From positions 188,001 to 224,690 of the forward strand of contig NMRA01000542.1 of NCBI GenBank assembly GCA_002633005.1: DNA of 36,690 bases, read 5' to 3'. The stretch comes from Phoronis australis (taxonomy: Eukaryota > Phoronida > Phoronidae). Positions 1 to 10,739 of the stretch are shown here, piece after piece. Both the position numbers and the translations under genes were made by a program. Below the pieces are notes generated by a model. It did no database searches, had not been told where the DNA came from, and saw only the letters and a program-made list of their open reading frames with translations. Each line of letters begins with the position of its first letter. Position 1 is the first letter of the stretch.

Positions 1-756
1 TAAGCACAATGAAATCAAACCAGAGAGCATAACCTCCATTTGCAGCCAGCAAGTGGCAAGGAAAATGTATATCCCACAATTCTCTTAACTGTAAAAAGGT
101 TCGTGGTTAGCATTATAAAAGAGAAATAGATTTGTATTCTGTGAGACATGAGACAGCATAAAACAGTCTTGTATTAAACAAAAATTAACTTTTCAAAATA
201 ACCATTTGACTCTTGATTTATAATCTGAACCGTGACATCTAGAACACAAAATGGATGACAAGTGCAATTTTTCATTAAAAAATGATAAAACCGAACAAAT
301 GCTATACCATAGCAACCACCAACCAATGATGCTGAAAAATGGACATTCACAACAATGTTAGCAGATTTTTTGGTAGTTATTTATGTCCAAAACTGGTAAA
401 ACTTTACTGTACAATACCGCTTTAGTATACTGAGTGTCCTCAAATGCTCAAACTTATTTATACTGGCTAATAACATAGTTACAAATTCTGTGATAAATGT
501 CGAACAGCAATTGTGAATCAACATTACGTTATTGCACGACTACTGACAATCACATGGACAGATTTACAAAACAGGCGAGATTCAAAACTTACAAACCAAA
601 AGAAGAACAGATACAATAAAATTATTTTAACAAAGTACTTGTACATTAACTCGATTAGTTTCAGTTATTCACACATGTACCATATGGCACTTCTTAAAGA
701 CATAGTAGATCGTACAACAAAGTTCTGATTTTTAGTATACCAATAATGCCATTCAC
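1..756. other. Intron of CCDC61 (partial), no gene seen
   Basis: This AT-rich stretch follows the 5' splice donor at 756-755 of the last visible CCDC61 exon. I see no continuation of the CCDC61 tail and no other coding signal. The open frames here are short and unlike any family I know. Confidence 0.6.
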
Positions 757-3700
757 CTGCAGGTGATGGATTTCGCCTCAAACTTCCCTGTGAACCCTCG
801 TATGACCCACGGCGTTCTCTTGACGTTGACCTGTTGTATAGCCTATCCCTAGTAGGGGGCCTTCCTCTACTGGCAGGCCGCTCCTTGGAAGTTGACCGCT
901 CTCTTTGAAAAGATGTCCGTGTGCGGTCAGTAGAAGATGACCTTCGTTGCTCTTGCTGTGAACTTCTTTGACTGCCAAACATTGCCGGTGATTTACTTTG
1001 CCGCCTATGAAAAAATGTAACTATTTTTTTCACTATACAGCTCAACAATCAATTTTAACAGTTGAAATAACTCGGGGAAAAAATTAGTGGCTACAAAAAT
1101 ACCTTCCATTACAAAAAAACAACTTTTGATTGAGACCATTTACTGTAAAATTGGCCTCAGAAATTTCTTAACCATTATCCTGCACTAGGCGACATCCTAT
1201 TACAATACCTTTAGTGTACTCAATCGAATATGATAAGCTGCACTCACCCCAGTGCACTTGTGACTTTCATTCAGAAATTGTAAGAGTCCTGGAATGTATA
1301 TATCCATGTCTACCATAATATAACACAAAAAGAACACAATACACTGATAAATCTTTAGTCATAACAAATGCCAACATCAACAGTAGAAATAAAAAATACC
1401 TTTTGTACATGGCAAGTTCATTTGTAAGACTTTTCACCCTGACCTTTAGATTTCGTTCCGAAGACCGAAGTTCTTCAACCTGCAAACATTCAAAATTTCT
1501 TATACAATATTTGACCTTTCATCAAAGAATTATGTGTTATGCTAGAATTTTATGTCTGCAATGTTAGTTTCGATCTAAGTGTCTGATACCATGGTCTTTT
1601 AGTGTTACCATTTGGTTGCATGAACATGAACAAAAAACAAGGACAATGAACATACTGATGAAAGCTAATCCGCCGTGGTCGATATATCTCGCAAATCAAT
1701 TTCATTTTAGTCATGAGTACAGTCCTAACTTACTTTACTACGGACGATGAAGTCCATAACAAATAATGAAATTGCCTTTTCGAAAGGGAATTACTGAATT
1801 TTGACTATTTCATTGAATCAACTGGTTCATTTGATGCTACATAAGCTATTTTCAAAAAAACGACTAGAAATGGTTTACAGTAAAATAGCATCAACTTAGG
1901 ACACAGTATGACAGACAAGTGAAATTAATTTTTTTTCAAACAAGAAGCACAGAATAAGGCCTTTATCAGTCTTATGTGCATCATAGTTGTGATTAGACAA
2001 TGTTTTGAGAAACTGTGTAAGAAAATGAAACACAACTAAATTTGACAATTAGTTCTGTCCAAAATTAGAGATTTTATCATACCTAGCTTTTTGAAGCCAT
2101 TAAAACTTACAGAAAAGCTGTTTATTTATTAATAGACAATGATATCAATTACAAATGAGCAAAAATGAGAAACCAACGACAATTTATCTGCTTAAGGTAA
2201 TTATCAATCCTCCTAATCACACTTCTACTTCTCAAGCTACACCTGTAATAACGTGACTGACATTTTCAAGCTATACCTGTAATAACGTGACTGACATTTT
2301 CAAGCTATACCTGTAATAACGTGACCGACATTTTCAAGCTATACCTGTAATAACGTGACCGACATTTTCAAGCTATACCTGTAATAATGTGACTGACATT
2401 TTCAAGCTATACCTGTAATAATGTGACTGACATTTTCAAGCTATACCTGTAATAATGTGACTGACATTTTCAAGCTATACCTGTAATAATGTGACTGACA
2501 TTTTTGTGAAAATTGTAATTTTTGCTTTGTTTTTTTTTTAAAAATTTTGTGTTTGGAGAATATATTCTTACTGTCAATATGTAGGAAACACTACCTTAGA
2601 ATTTTGTTTTACCCTCAAACAAGTGATATTCGTCGTCAAAGTCCCTTTTGATCCTAAGTTTTTATTTTGGAGATCTAATATCTCCTTCGTTCAAAGAGAA
2701 ATAAACAAATTTTTGATAACGGTTTTCTCGACCGTAGACCATGAAACAACTGAACACAATTTTGTGCTAATGGAGCCATGCAATAAAGAGAAATCAATGT
2801 TCAAGCCTGTAAAAAAGGGCCAAAATTAAAAAAGCATGAAAATAGCCAAATGTAATATGCCACATAACTGATCTCGTTCCAAACAATTTGCATATTTGGC
2901 ATGTATATAATGCATTTACAAGAGCACTGTACAGTTTTGAATCCAACAAGAACGACACAAGACAAGAGTGACTTGAAAGGTCCAAACAAAACCCTCAAAT
3001 CTGGTACATTCAAACAAGACTTCTTAAGTTGATCAAATGCATTGCATTACCATTTGATGAACTAAAGATTCTATAAGTTATGGGCAACAGTTTGTTTGAT
3101 TCATTCCCCTTCCTGACGAAAGTCTTACTTCTTGCAACAATTGTCGATATTCTTGACTTCTTTTGCTTGCTGACCTCTGGTGCCTGTTTTTCTCCTTCAT
3201 GAGGTCTGACTCTAAATTTTTTACCATACTTTTCAAGACTTTTATTTCCTTAGCCGCACCACCCACGGTTGTGCTTCGAACTTCCTTTTTGTATTCTGAG
3301 AACTCACTCTCTATAGTTTCTTTCTCTTCCAACACGAGATCATAACTGCAGCAATAAAAAGTAAAAACAAAATAATGCTTAACCTGCTTATAATGAAAAA
3401 ATATTCAACATGACTTTTATCTCACACACTACATAAGCAATAAAGTACACAGAAATGTTAAAAATATTCAGTGCGTATTGCAGCTTAACTAATTAACATT
3501 TAACTCCTGTTTCGAAATTTACCAGCTGAAAGCAAAATCACTGTTAACAAAGGACCCGTTTTGCAGCCCCATCACTGGGGGGGGGGCTATCGTTAAGTTA
3601 TGTTGAGTGTGCTGTGCCTTTACTGTAACAATTAATAGACTACTATTTCCCATTTTCAAAAACAGTGAAATCCATTCCATTGAACATAAATTAATTTTCC

Positions 3701-6700
3701 ACTTTATAAAGTAACAAAATCTATTTCTCACTTTCAAAGTGATAAAAATCATGAAATGAATGGTGAAATGATTAGGGCTGTTCCAGTAAAATCGGTGTGG
3801 GAGGGGGGGGGGGGACGGCAGTAGAAATAAAAATTCATGGGNTGGGTGGTTGTTCCTGTAAGAAGTGATGCATTAAAAATGGGTTTACCTGTTAATGTTC
3901 ACAGGTTGGTTACTTCACCCTCAAAACTCAACAAAATGCAATTGGCATATATCCTAACTTATCCCAAAACAAAAAAGCCCATATTGCCAGTGCAATATGT
4001 TCACTAAGCCATTAATCAAGTCATGGGCAACTTGATTTGAGACAACCGTTTGTCTGCAGTCCTATTGTATTGAAAAGTTATGCAACACTAAACTGGTTTA
4101 AACACATATAAGAAAATTGATGATTTTTAAACAAAAAGTATGAGGAGTAAGATAAACTAGTTCCAATATTCACTTGACATAGAAGTATAAAAGAGTTCGT
4201 GGAGACAGTTTGAGATTCATAGATCTGAATAATTGAAAAAATGTTCATTGAAATTATAGACACATGGTGAACAGAGACACCTGGTGGCTGCCAAAAGTAT
4301 TGCTCACAGGCTACTTTAGTTTTTGACAATATTGGGCAAGACAACTAGTTCTTGTCTGTCAATTATCTAAGTTCTTAACAGGTCCTCCTGGAGGCAATTT
4401 GTTTGCAAGTGTTGGATTTTATATTTTAACCTATCAAAAATAATTAAAAAATTATGGGTCATGGGTTGGAGAAATAAATGAAAAATATGGACGGTGGGTA
4501 CAAAATAAAAGTGCCTTCCCCCCCCCTCCCATACAGATTTTGCTGGAACAGCCCTTAGGGAATTGCCTTACTTCTCCAGAATTATGCCACAACTGCATTT
4601 TACATACTGTATGCCAAGTTTATTTATATTACCACCTTCTGAAATAATGAACAACTTAAATATGCGAAACAACCATTGATTGCTTGTGGCCAGAATAGTG
4701 AAGTTTAATTTTTGGTAATTAAAAAGGGAAATATTAGAAGGATTAGAAATATGGATTCTATTGAAACATGTGAATTGCATTCGAAACCTCTAATTCCATG
4801 AAAGACGTCAGATTTCATGTCTTCTGTCTCCATATTATTCATTTATAGATCAAACAATAATCTTCATTTTCCTAACACATGAAATGGCCACAACTTACTT
4901 TTTCTGTAGTTTCTCCAGTTCAGCCTGTAAACACTCACTGTCCACACGGTTCCCTCGCAACATCCTTATTTCATTTCTGAGCTCGCTGACCACGTCCTGT
5001 AGATGGCGAGGGCTCTGCTTGCCCGCATACGGCAGTGGCAAAGGATAATGTATCCTGAAACATTTTGATGATTTTGATAAAACAGTGAACTTGAAAATGC
5101 TTTCATGAACAATAATTTGGTAAATAATGGTTCTTGGTAATAAGTCAACTCTAAGAAATCCTATGAAAGAATGTGGTAAGAGTTTGCCCCTACATTTGAT
5201 TTGGTATGGAAAACAGAGCTAGCCATATACGACCATCTTGCACAGACCAAAAAAGGGTGTCCACCTCTTGTATCTGTCAATTGTATCATATCACAGCTCA
5301 AGATATGCACAGGTTGCATTTAAGGAACCAAGTTAGCAAAATAGTTTGTGTGGAGTGGGATAAAAGCATAATCTGGCATAACATCATGAAAGGCCTGAGC
5401 GTGGAAGACCAGCATGAGGCCATACATACCTCGGAAAAAGCTCGGATGGATTCCCACTGTGCAGTAACAAGTTAGTGACAATACCTCAGTGGAGCAACAG
5501 GTTAGTGACAATACCTCAGTGGAGCAACAGGTTAGTGACAATACCTCAGTGGAGCAACAGATTAGTGACAACACGTCAGTGGAGCAGGAACAAATCCCCC
5601 TTTCTTCCTTGTCTTCCAAAAGGTCAGGTTATTCGCAAATCAACATTTCGGAATTTTTTGTTGGGTCATTGTACGACTTTTGATAGGTTCATGTCACATC
5701 ACAGAAATTTCAAAGATATTATGACATTCCATTTACACATGAAACTTTCAAAGCTGGATGCATTTCTGTATGAATGATAAAGATTCACTTTTCAACAAAA
5801 ATCACTCATTCCAAATGATCGCCTGGACTTGATGGAAAAAAAAATGGTGGAACCTTCACCTTTAATTTTATAACAAACATGGCAAACCATCACATTAAAT
5901 TCTCTAACAATATATATGCAGTGTATCCATTGACTGTAGACATACACAAACCTGTCAAATTCAACTGTGTACGTTAATATAAGGTATCTCTTTGTGTTCA
6001 GTCCACTGGATTTACTGGTTACTGTAGGTCTATGACCACCTCCTGTCTTCTTGTCTCTAAGTGACTCCAGGTCAGAGTAGGTGAGTAAATCTAATGACAC
6101 GCTGTCACTGGTCTGTAAACACACAACTTGAAGTAAATGAATTTTCAACCTCATTGGTGTTAAATTATTCTTTATTTAACTGTGCTTCTCAAATTCAGAA
6201 TACCAAAAATTGTCATAAAATGTTCCTGATTTTTACCATCCCTGTGACACTGTAAAACACTAAAATGTCAAACACAAGAAATTTTATCGTCAGTGCCATG
6301 GCTGGACAGTCAATGATCTAAAGGTATTTTGCTTTGAATTCAGACAACTAGAACCAAACACGAGTTTATGTTTACGTATCTGTAACACTATTCCCTAGGT
6401 GAACAGTACTCAAATTCCAAGAAGACAGCCAAGACTGTTAATGAACTAAACTGAGTCTGACAATTTAGTTGAAAAATTAGATACCTGATTGAGTGCAGAC
6501 TCCAACATGCTTACAAAAATAGAAAACTGTTTGAAGTTTCCAGTTTTGTGCGTTATGTCTTCAATGTCTGAAATGAGAAATCACGCAAAACAAATGCTTA
6601 TTGCCTCAATGATAATAGACCTACAACACCAGATACTTTTATTGTCACAAGTCTCTTTACTTTGAAAATGCTGTAATTCAACATTGAATGATTCTGGATC

Positions 6701-7655
6701 AAAAGTGCTCAACACACTACCAAGTAGTGTAACAAAGACTAATTTTCTGAATAAAACATCTAAAGCCTCACGTGTCCCTGTTAAGCTGACTAAAAAATAA
6801 GCCTTTTACTCTCACAAAATCGATATTTCTCTATTTCCAGGATGAAGAAGACACATAGTGGTTGGCCAAGAATAAAATTAGAAAATGGCATATGTATGCA
6901 TTGTCTGTTACTTGAGTAGGAAACGGAAACAGAATTGTATGATAGCAAGAAATACAGTTACGATGCCGAGTTTTTGGGAGTAAAAGGCCTAACTTGATAT
7001 TTTTGGCTTGCTACACAGGGTGAAAAGCAGTTCTAAAATAGACAGAAACACGGCTTCACAAAAACAATTTTTGATTTAGATCACCTGCCATTTTGAAAAT
7101 GATATCAAATTATTCCTTAGTCAAATTCGGTGGTGATTTTGAGGCTTCGAAAAGACTGATAACTAGCTTGATATTGCTAGAGACCAGGCTTTATAAGTTG
7201 GCTTGTCATGGCATGTCATTTTAAGCACTGAGGTTGGTCTTAACTCTCAAAGAGTAACGAACTGTCAGTTCTTTGCAAGCCCATAAATCCCCTCTCGTCT
7301 GAGTACAGAACAACTTGAGACCAATTTTATTGTGGTTAGTGATCTAAATTAAAAATTTGCTTCTTGGAAGCAACACGGCTTAATAGACGCTTATATAGAT
7401 GATAAATAAATATTTACATGAGCCAAGCAAATTTGTAAAAAACATTAAAGTGATACTTTTAAAATGACTGCACCATTCGGAAGAAAAAAGATAATTACAA
7501 GCAGAATCAAACGTTCCTCTCCATAACTCTCCAACCAATGGATCTTCTACTTCCACCTCGATGGACTCTTCTCCATTGATTTTCATTGTGACAACATAGT
7601 CAACTCCTCTAAACCAGTAGTTCCCACGAATAACATTATCATCTTCTAAATCCAT
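757..7655 (-). CDS. CCDC61: CCDC61 (VFL3-type centrosomal/basal-body protein), seven exons, 3' end outside window
   Basis: Coding exons, in transcript order: 7655-7499, 6567-6485, 6112-5952, 5054-4899, 3345-3129, 1479-1400 and 1004-757. All have GT-AG ends and every junction keeps frame, giving 1102 coding bases (367 residues). The ATG at 7655 has an in-frame TAA just upstream. Residues 1 to about 142 form the SAS-6/XRCC4-like head, with conserved strings such as THKTGNFKQF, LDLLTYSDLESLR, RYLIL and VEFDRIHYPLPLPY. About residues 150-285 are charged coiled coil (KSLTNELAMYKR at the end). The last exon is basic and Ser/Arg-rich (RSTSRERRGS). From family knowledge, CCDC61/VFL3 is a SAS-6 paralogue that self-assembles, binds microtubules and helps position centrioles and basal bodies. 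The human protein has about 512 residues, so roughly 130 C-terminal residues should lie left of position 1. The final donor at 757/756 leaves a split codon, confirming that the gene continues. Identification is from remembered family sequence. Confidence 0.95.
1480..3128. other. CCDC61 intron holding the 34-bp minisatellite
   Basis: This is the largest stretch between neighbouring CCDC61 exons in the left third. Apart from the tandem array at 2233-2504 and homopolymer runs I see nothing. The open frame near 2630-2829 has no ATG near its start and no recognisable similarity. Confidence 0.6.
2233..2504. repeat. 34-bp minisatellite, eight copies, in a CCDC61 intron
   Basis: The unit begins CAAGCTATACCTGTAATAAC and repeats every 34 bases, with copy starts at 2233, 2267, 2301, 2335, 2369, 2403, 2437 and 2471. 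Copies differ mainly at two sites: ACGTGAC or ATGTGAC, and GACTGAC or GACCGAC. Variants are grouped (the first four copies mostly ACG, the last four ATG), as expected from stepwise local duplication. It lies between the exons at 3129-3345 and 1400-1479. Confidence 0.95.
3772..4557. mobile_element. Non-autonomous DNA transposon (MITE) with TTA target duplication, PIF/Harbinger-like
   Basis: The left terminus GGGCTGTTCCAG(T)AAAATC at 3775 is mirrored by GATTTTGCTGGAACAGCCC ending at 4554. The mirror continues through a poly-G/poly-C block (near 3805-3815 and 4517-4527), giving imperfect terminal inverted repeats of about 40 bp. TTA is present on both sides (3772-3774 and 4555-4557) as a 3-bp target duplication. 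The element is 780 bp with no transposase frame. A 3-bp TWA target site and GGG-starting termini are features of PIF/Harbinger/Tourist elements, so that class is inferred. It sits in the intron between the exons at 3129-3345 and 4899-5054. One ambiguous base is at 3842. Confidence 0.75.
5471..5590. repeat. 30-bp tandem repeat, four copies
   Basis: The unit GTTAGTGACAATACCTCAGT plus GGAGCAACAG repeats at 5471, 5501, 5531 and 5561. The last copy is diverged (ATTAGTGACAACACGTCAGT). As 30 is a multiple of 3, several frames stay open and give repetitive translations on both strands. These are artefacts of the repeat within a CCDC61 intron (5055-5951). Confidence 0.9.
7050..7390. repeat. Interspersed repeat, copy 1 (related to 29870-30310)
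   Basis: This intronic stretch of CCDC61 matches 29870-30310 in the same orientation. Shared strings include TTTTGATTTAG, CTCCTTAGTCAAAT/ATTCCTTAGTCAAAT, AACTGTCAGTTCTTTGCAA and the closing GACCAATTTTAT/GATCAATTTTAT. No coding capacity or termini are recognised. It is an old repeat family of unknown class. Confidence 0.7.
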
Positions 7656-7700
7656 CTTGATTGCTGTTTAAATCATTTGCAGCGAGTATTTAACAGTACA
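7656..7700 (-). other. Probable 5'UTR splice acceptor of CCDC61
   Basis: On the minus strand, TTTAAACAG lies 8 bases upstream of the ATG at 7655. It is a plausible acceptor that would join a non-coding first exon starting near 8.45-8.5 kb. The polypyrimidine tract is weak, so an unspliced leader is also possible. Confidence 0.4.
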
Positions 7701-8439
7701 TCAGACCACATAGGAATTCAAACTTGCAAAGTTTGAAAACTGGTGTGCAGACACTTCTTAAGTTTAGGTAGCAGCTTCTTACATCCAACTAAAAAAACAT
7801 TTGATGAAACAATCCTCTTGAGATTGAATAACTTTTTAATGGGTTAAACTGTGTCGAAAGTCAAACACTGCAACTACAAGAGCACCAAAAATTAGCTGCA
7901 TTCAGCAACTGGTTTCCAGTCATCCAGGTGGTGTGGTGGGATCAGATCCTTCTTTTGTTTTCCTTTCACTTAGCGCAACTGTACACTCCAGTCCAACATA
8001 ACCAGTATATCTTGCCTTATCTTGACAGACAAACTCAAAATAGCAGTGTGACAGCAGTTTTCCGTTTTAGCTGCTTTTAGCAATCAGGTTCGAAATACCG
8101 AATGTTAAAAGACCGAGCACAATAAGCTTTGCTTCAGTCTGAAAACAGTGGATAAGTCGACCAGAAGTTCAGATTGCTCCAACAGCTAAGTTCAAGACAG
8201 AAGAGCGGTCACTCAAACAAATTCAGAACAGAATTCACACTTCAAGTTCAGAGTATCGCCTATCGGAGTGAGACTGAGAGCACCTGTCGATTAAAAAAAG
8301 CAATCTAACACAAATAGGTCACTTGGATTTCTTAAAAAAGTTTCCAGCTACTTCTTTACATTTGTGTATAGTTATTTAATTTTAGCTTGACGAAGCTCCA
8401 ATGTCTTCTATCTGAATGAACAATCAGCAAACATTCGTC

Positions 8440-8560
8440 TTTGAGCACCGACCGGAAAACCAAGACTCCGCCATTTTTTCAAAACAATACTCGCACATGC
8501 GCAGTGTACTCTACCACGATCGACCTCTTTCGGCGACTATTTATCTAATTTCCCTCTCTA
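8440..8560 (-). promoter_or_regulatory. Probable CCDC61 promoter with YY1- and NRF1-like sites
   Basis: Read on the minus strand, this CpG-containing block holds AAAAAATGGCGGAG (YY1-like, near 8475-8485), CTGCGCATGTGCGAG (NRF1-like with one mismatch, near 8492-8507) and TTTTCCGGTCGG (ETS-like, near 8450-8460). YY1 and NRF1 sites cluster at TATA-less housekeeping and ciliary-gene promoters, which fits CCDC61 downstream. The motifs are visible; their use is inferred. Confidence 0.45.
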
Positions 8561-8706
8561 GATGCGGATGTTCCACTGCATGTGTAATGTGCGAAAGGTT
8601 CCGCCCGGGGGATTTAATTTTAGAGGTGCTCTGCCTAATTAGAAAGTTTCATCCCATGAATTGCATACCCGAGACAATAACTAAGAGAATTCCTAACACG
8701 CAGCAA

Positions 8707-8807
8707 TTTGTGTCAAATACTATTAGGCAATGACCATCGCCTCTGTTGGCCCAAACGGCGGGCCAACAGAGGCGATGGTCATTGCCTAAAATACTATTTG
8801 ACACAAA
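8707..8807. repeat. Long near-perfect palindrome with a 7-bp spacer
   Basis: Left arm 8707-8752 and right arm 8760-8807 flank the spacer AAACGGC. The inner 29 bases of each arm (GGGCCAACAGAGGCGATGGT and onward through CATTGCCTA) match perfectly. The match then breaks over a few bases with a 2-base length difference, and the outer 11 bases (TTTGACACAAA) match again. It lies just upstream of the presumed CCDC61 promoter. No terminal duplication was identified, so it may be a foldback insertion or a local inverted duplication. Confidence 0.9.
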
Positions 8808-9020
8808 CTATTGAAAACTATTTGAAATAGTACGACTAATCGAAAATCAACATCGAACAAACTAAAACGATACATATAAGACAGCTATATAGACTTAAGA
8901 AAAGTCAGGAACCCCGGAAAATACAAGATGCGTAGGCTAACTAAAACAAAGTCATAAATAGATAAAATAGATGCTGGAATGCTATGCAGTTACTGACGGA
9001 TAAGAATATAAAATAGTGAA

Positions 9021-9580
9021 AGTAAAATGTCGAGCGTCGGTAATCAAATATATTAGAATATTCCCCACGTTTTAGTACCGACACTCGTCGTTTTACTTTT
9101 TACTATTTAATGAATGATAGTAATAGTAATAGTAAAAGTAAAACAACGAGCGTCGGCAGTAAAATGTATTAAAATATTCCCCACGTTTCGAGCGGTACGC
9201 TTTTTATTAGGGGCATGACACACATGGGCGCACTCACTGAGGGGGGGGGGGCAATTTGGTGAATTGAGCAAAAAGGCCACCCTCAGTGAAACGAAAAGTC
9301 GGAGTCCGCCCGACGAGACAAAAGACCACACGGGAAGTCGGCGTGGATGTACAATTCGTGGGCCTGACCTGATTTCTTTCAGTAAAAGGTCGATCCGCAT
9401 ATCGAAAAATTCGAGCACTCCTATATTTTAGGCTGGGTGCGCACATGACACGGACTGCCAACGGATAGTAAATAGGCAGTCTGCGTCATGCTCTTGGTAA
9501 CCCCAAAGAGCGCCACGCTCGAAACGTGGGTAAATAATTAATATAAGTAGGCCTACATGGACGCTCGTCCGTTTTACTTT
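9021..9580. repeat. Nested foldback element cluster
   Basis: A motif of the form AGTAAAAYRNCGAGCGTCGG occurs at 9021 and 9137 in direct orientation. It occurs inverted at about 9076-9097 (TACCGACACTCGTCGTTTTA) and about 9560-9580 (ACGCTCGTCCGTTTTACTTT). The companion string ATATTCCCCACGTTT follows the two direct copies, and CGCTCGAAACGTGGG precedes the far inverted copy. A further hairpin, CATGACACGGACTGCC against GGCAGTCTGCGTCATG, lies near 9443-9490. The layout suggests a non-autonomous inverted-repeat transposon about 560 bp long with an inner insertion. No protein is encoded. Confidence 0.65.
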
Positions 9581-10136
9581 AAATTTAAATTTATATTTTG
9601 TAAAACAAGACCCTTGTCCATACCCATTGCCAAAGGGCTTCAATAAACCGACATTTATGACTTCATCTCAGTGAAAAAGGCTGCCCACTCAGATTAAACG
9701 CTATATTTGGCTCCGGCCGCCGCAGTATCCCAGTACCACTGAATGGCTTCTGATTGAACTGACATCCTAAATTTTTGTCAAGATGTTGAAAAAGCGACCC
9801 AAATGTATACCGAAAAATCAAAAATGCACCCAATGAGAATATTATCTATAGTTTCACTTGCAAATTAACTTTGCTTGCAGACGTTGTACTCAATTTTTGA
9901 CAACGGTATTTCTTGTCACAATGTTCCAGGCTTCAAGCGACAAAACAGGCCCGACGTCCAAGGTTGGACAATAGAGTGGTGTATATCTATAACAAACTCC
10001 TACTAAAAGGTGATTCTTCATTGAAGTGCCCTTCAAATGAGTACCATTTTTCGAGACAAGTCTTTCAGTGGGTATCCAAATATCATGTGCATACGTCTCT
10101 CGAGGAGGTTATCGATGATGACCGTAAGTGAAAGCG

Positions 10137-10433
10137 TTAGTAAATTAACAATTTGCAATGAGTCGGAATTTGTTTACAAGCGACCGTAAACTTTGGTGCT
10201 TCAATCTCCACGAAAAGCTCGAATTCGTCATTGTTTATCGGAAATGTGTTTGGCGAGTTCAGCGACGACGTCGCATTGACGGCAATAGGTCGGTCGTATT
10301 TGGCAGCAGAGCTGCAGTACGGCGTCAAATTTGACGCGGTACCCTCATCAATTAGAAAGCCCACAACCTGCACGTACTGACTTCTAGTTTCATTACAGAA
10401 ATTAATAGAAGTAATATCGACAATCATTTCCAT
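10137..10433 (-). CDS. Unrecognised 98-codon open frame, possible small gene or first exon
   Basis: It starts ATGGAAATGATTGTC at 10433 and stops with TAA at 10137. Codon use is mixed and includes many CpG codons, unlike the AT-rich random frames nearby. The protein begins MEMIVDITSINFCNETRSQY and contains VQVVGFLIDEG and DEFELFVEIEAPKFTVACK. It is hydrophobic/acidic in places, without signal peptide, membrane helix or known motif. An internal CAG|GTTGTG or GCTT|GTAAAC could act as a splice donor, so this may be the first exon of a larger gene. I do not recognise the family. The upstream region is GC-richer with paired CRE-like sites, which supports transcription. Confidence 0.45.
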   Translation of the reverse strand: MEMIVDITSINFCNETRSQYVQVVGFLIDEGTASNLTPYCSSAAKYDRPIAVNATSSLNSPNTFPINNDEFELFVEIEAPKFTVACKQIPTHCKLLIY

Positions 10434-10439
10434 AGGCCG

Positions 10440-10560
10440 TTCTACTCACGACTCAAGAGTCGCGTATTGTTTGGCCATTACCGGATGCTACCGGCTACGT
10501 CACTTAGTAACTGATACTCCTACAGACGTTATTTTTTCAAAACGTCACCTTTCTTTCCGG
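10440..10560 (-). promoter_or_regulatory. Candidate promoter of the 10433 open frame, two CRE-like half sites
   Basis: TGACGT (minus strand) occurs at 10497-10502 and again at 10542-10547, in a locally CpG-rich stretch that contrasts with the AT-rich flanks. Such sites bind CREB/ATF factors near start sites. The distance of 60-115 bp upstream of the ATG fits a core promoter. Confidence 0.35.
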
Positions 10561-10739
10561 CAGCAGCGAGATATTTGCGTTCCTGCCATGCTAAATATCA
10601 ATGTTTTTGCAAACTGCCCTACATTCGGTTCTATACACAGTTGTGCTGCCACAGCACTACTAGGCGAAAACAAAGCACAAAGAAAATCAGAACCATTTTC
10701 ACAAACCTTTATTCTCAAACTGAATCTCATCGTCTTATG

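Noticed and set aside
665-756. Continuation of the CCDC61 open frame past SPAG (EWHYWYTKNQNF...)
   Set aside because: A canonical CAG|GTGAAT donor at 757/756 and loss of the Ser/Arg-rich composition show this is intron read-through.
5320-5777. Open frames on both strands with repeated TIPQWSNRLV or STEVLSLTC units
   Set aside because: They are read-throughs of the 30-bp tandem repeat within a CCDC61 intron. They exist on both strands because the period is divisible by three and the unit has no stop in those frames.
8416-8733. 105-codon plus-strand frame
   Set aside because: It covers the presumed CCDC61 promoter and the left arm of the palindrome. It is not recognisable and is probably open by chance in CpG-richer DNA.
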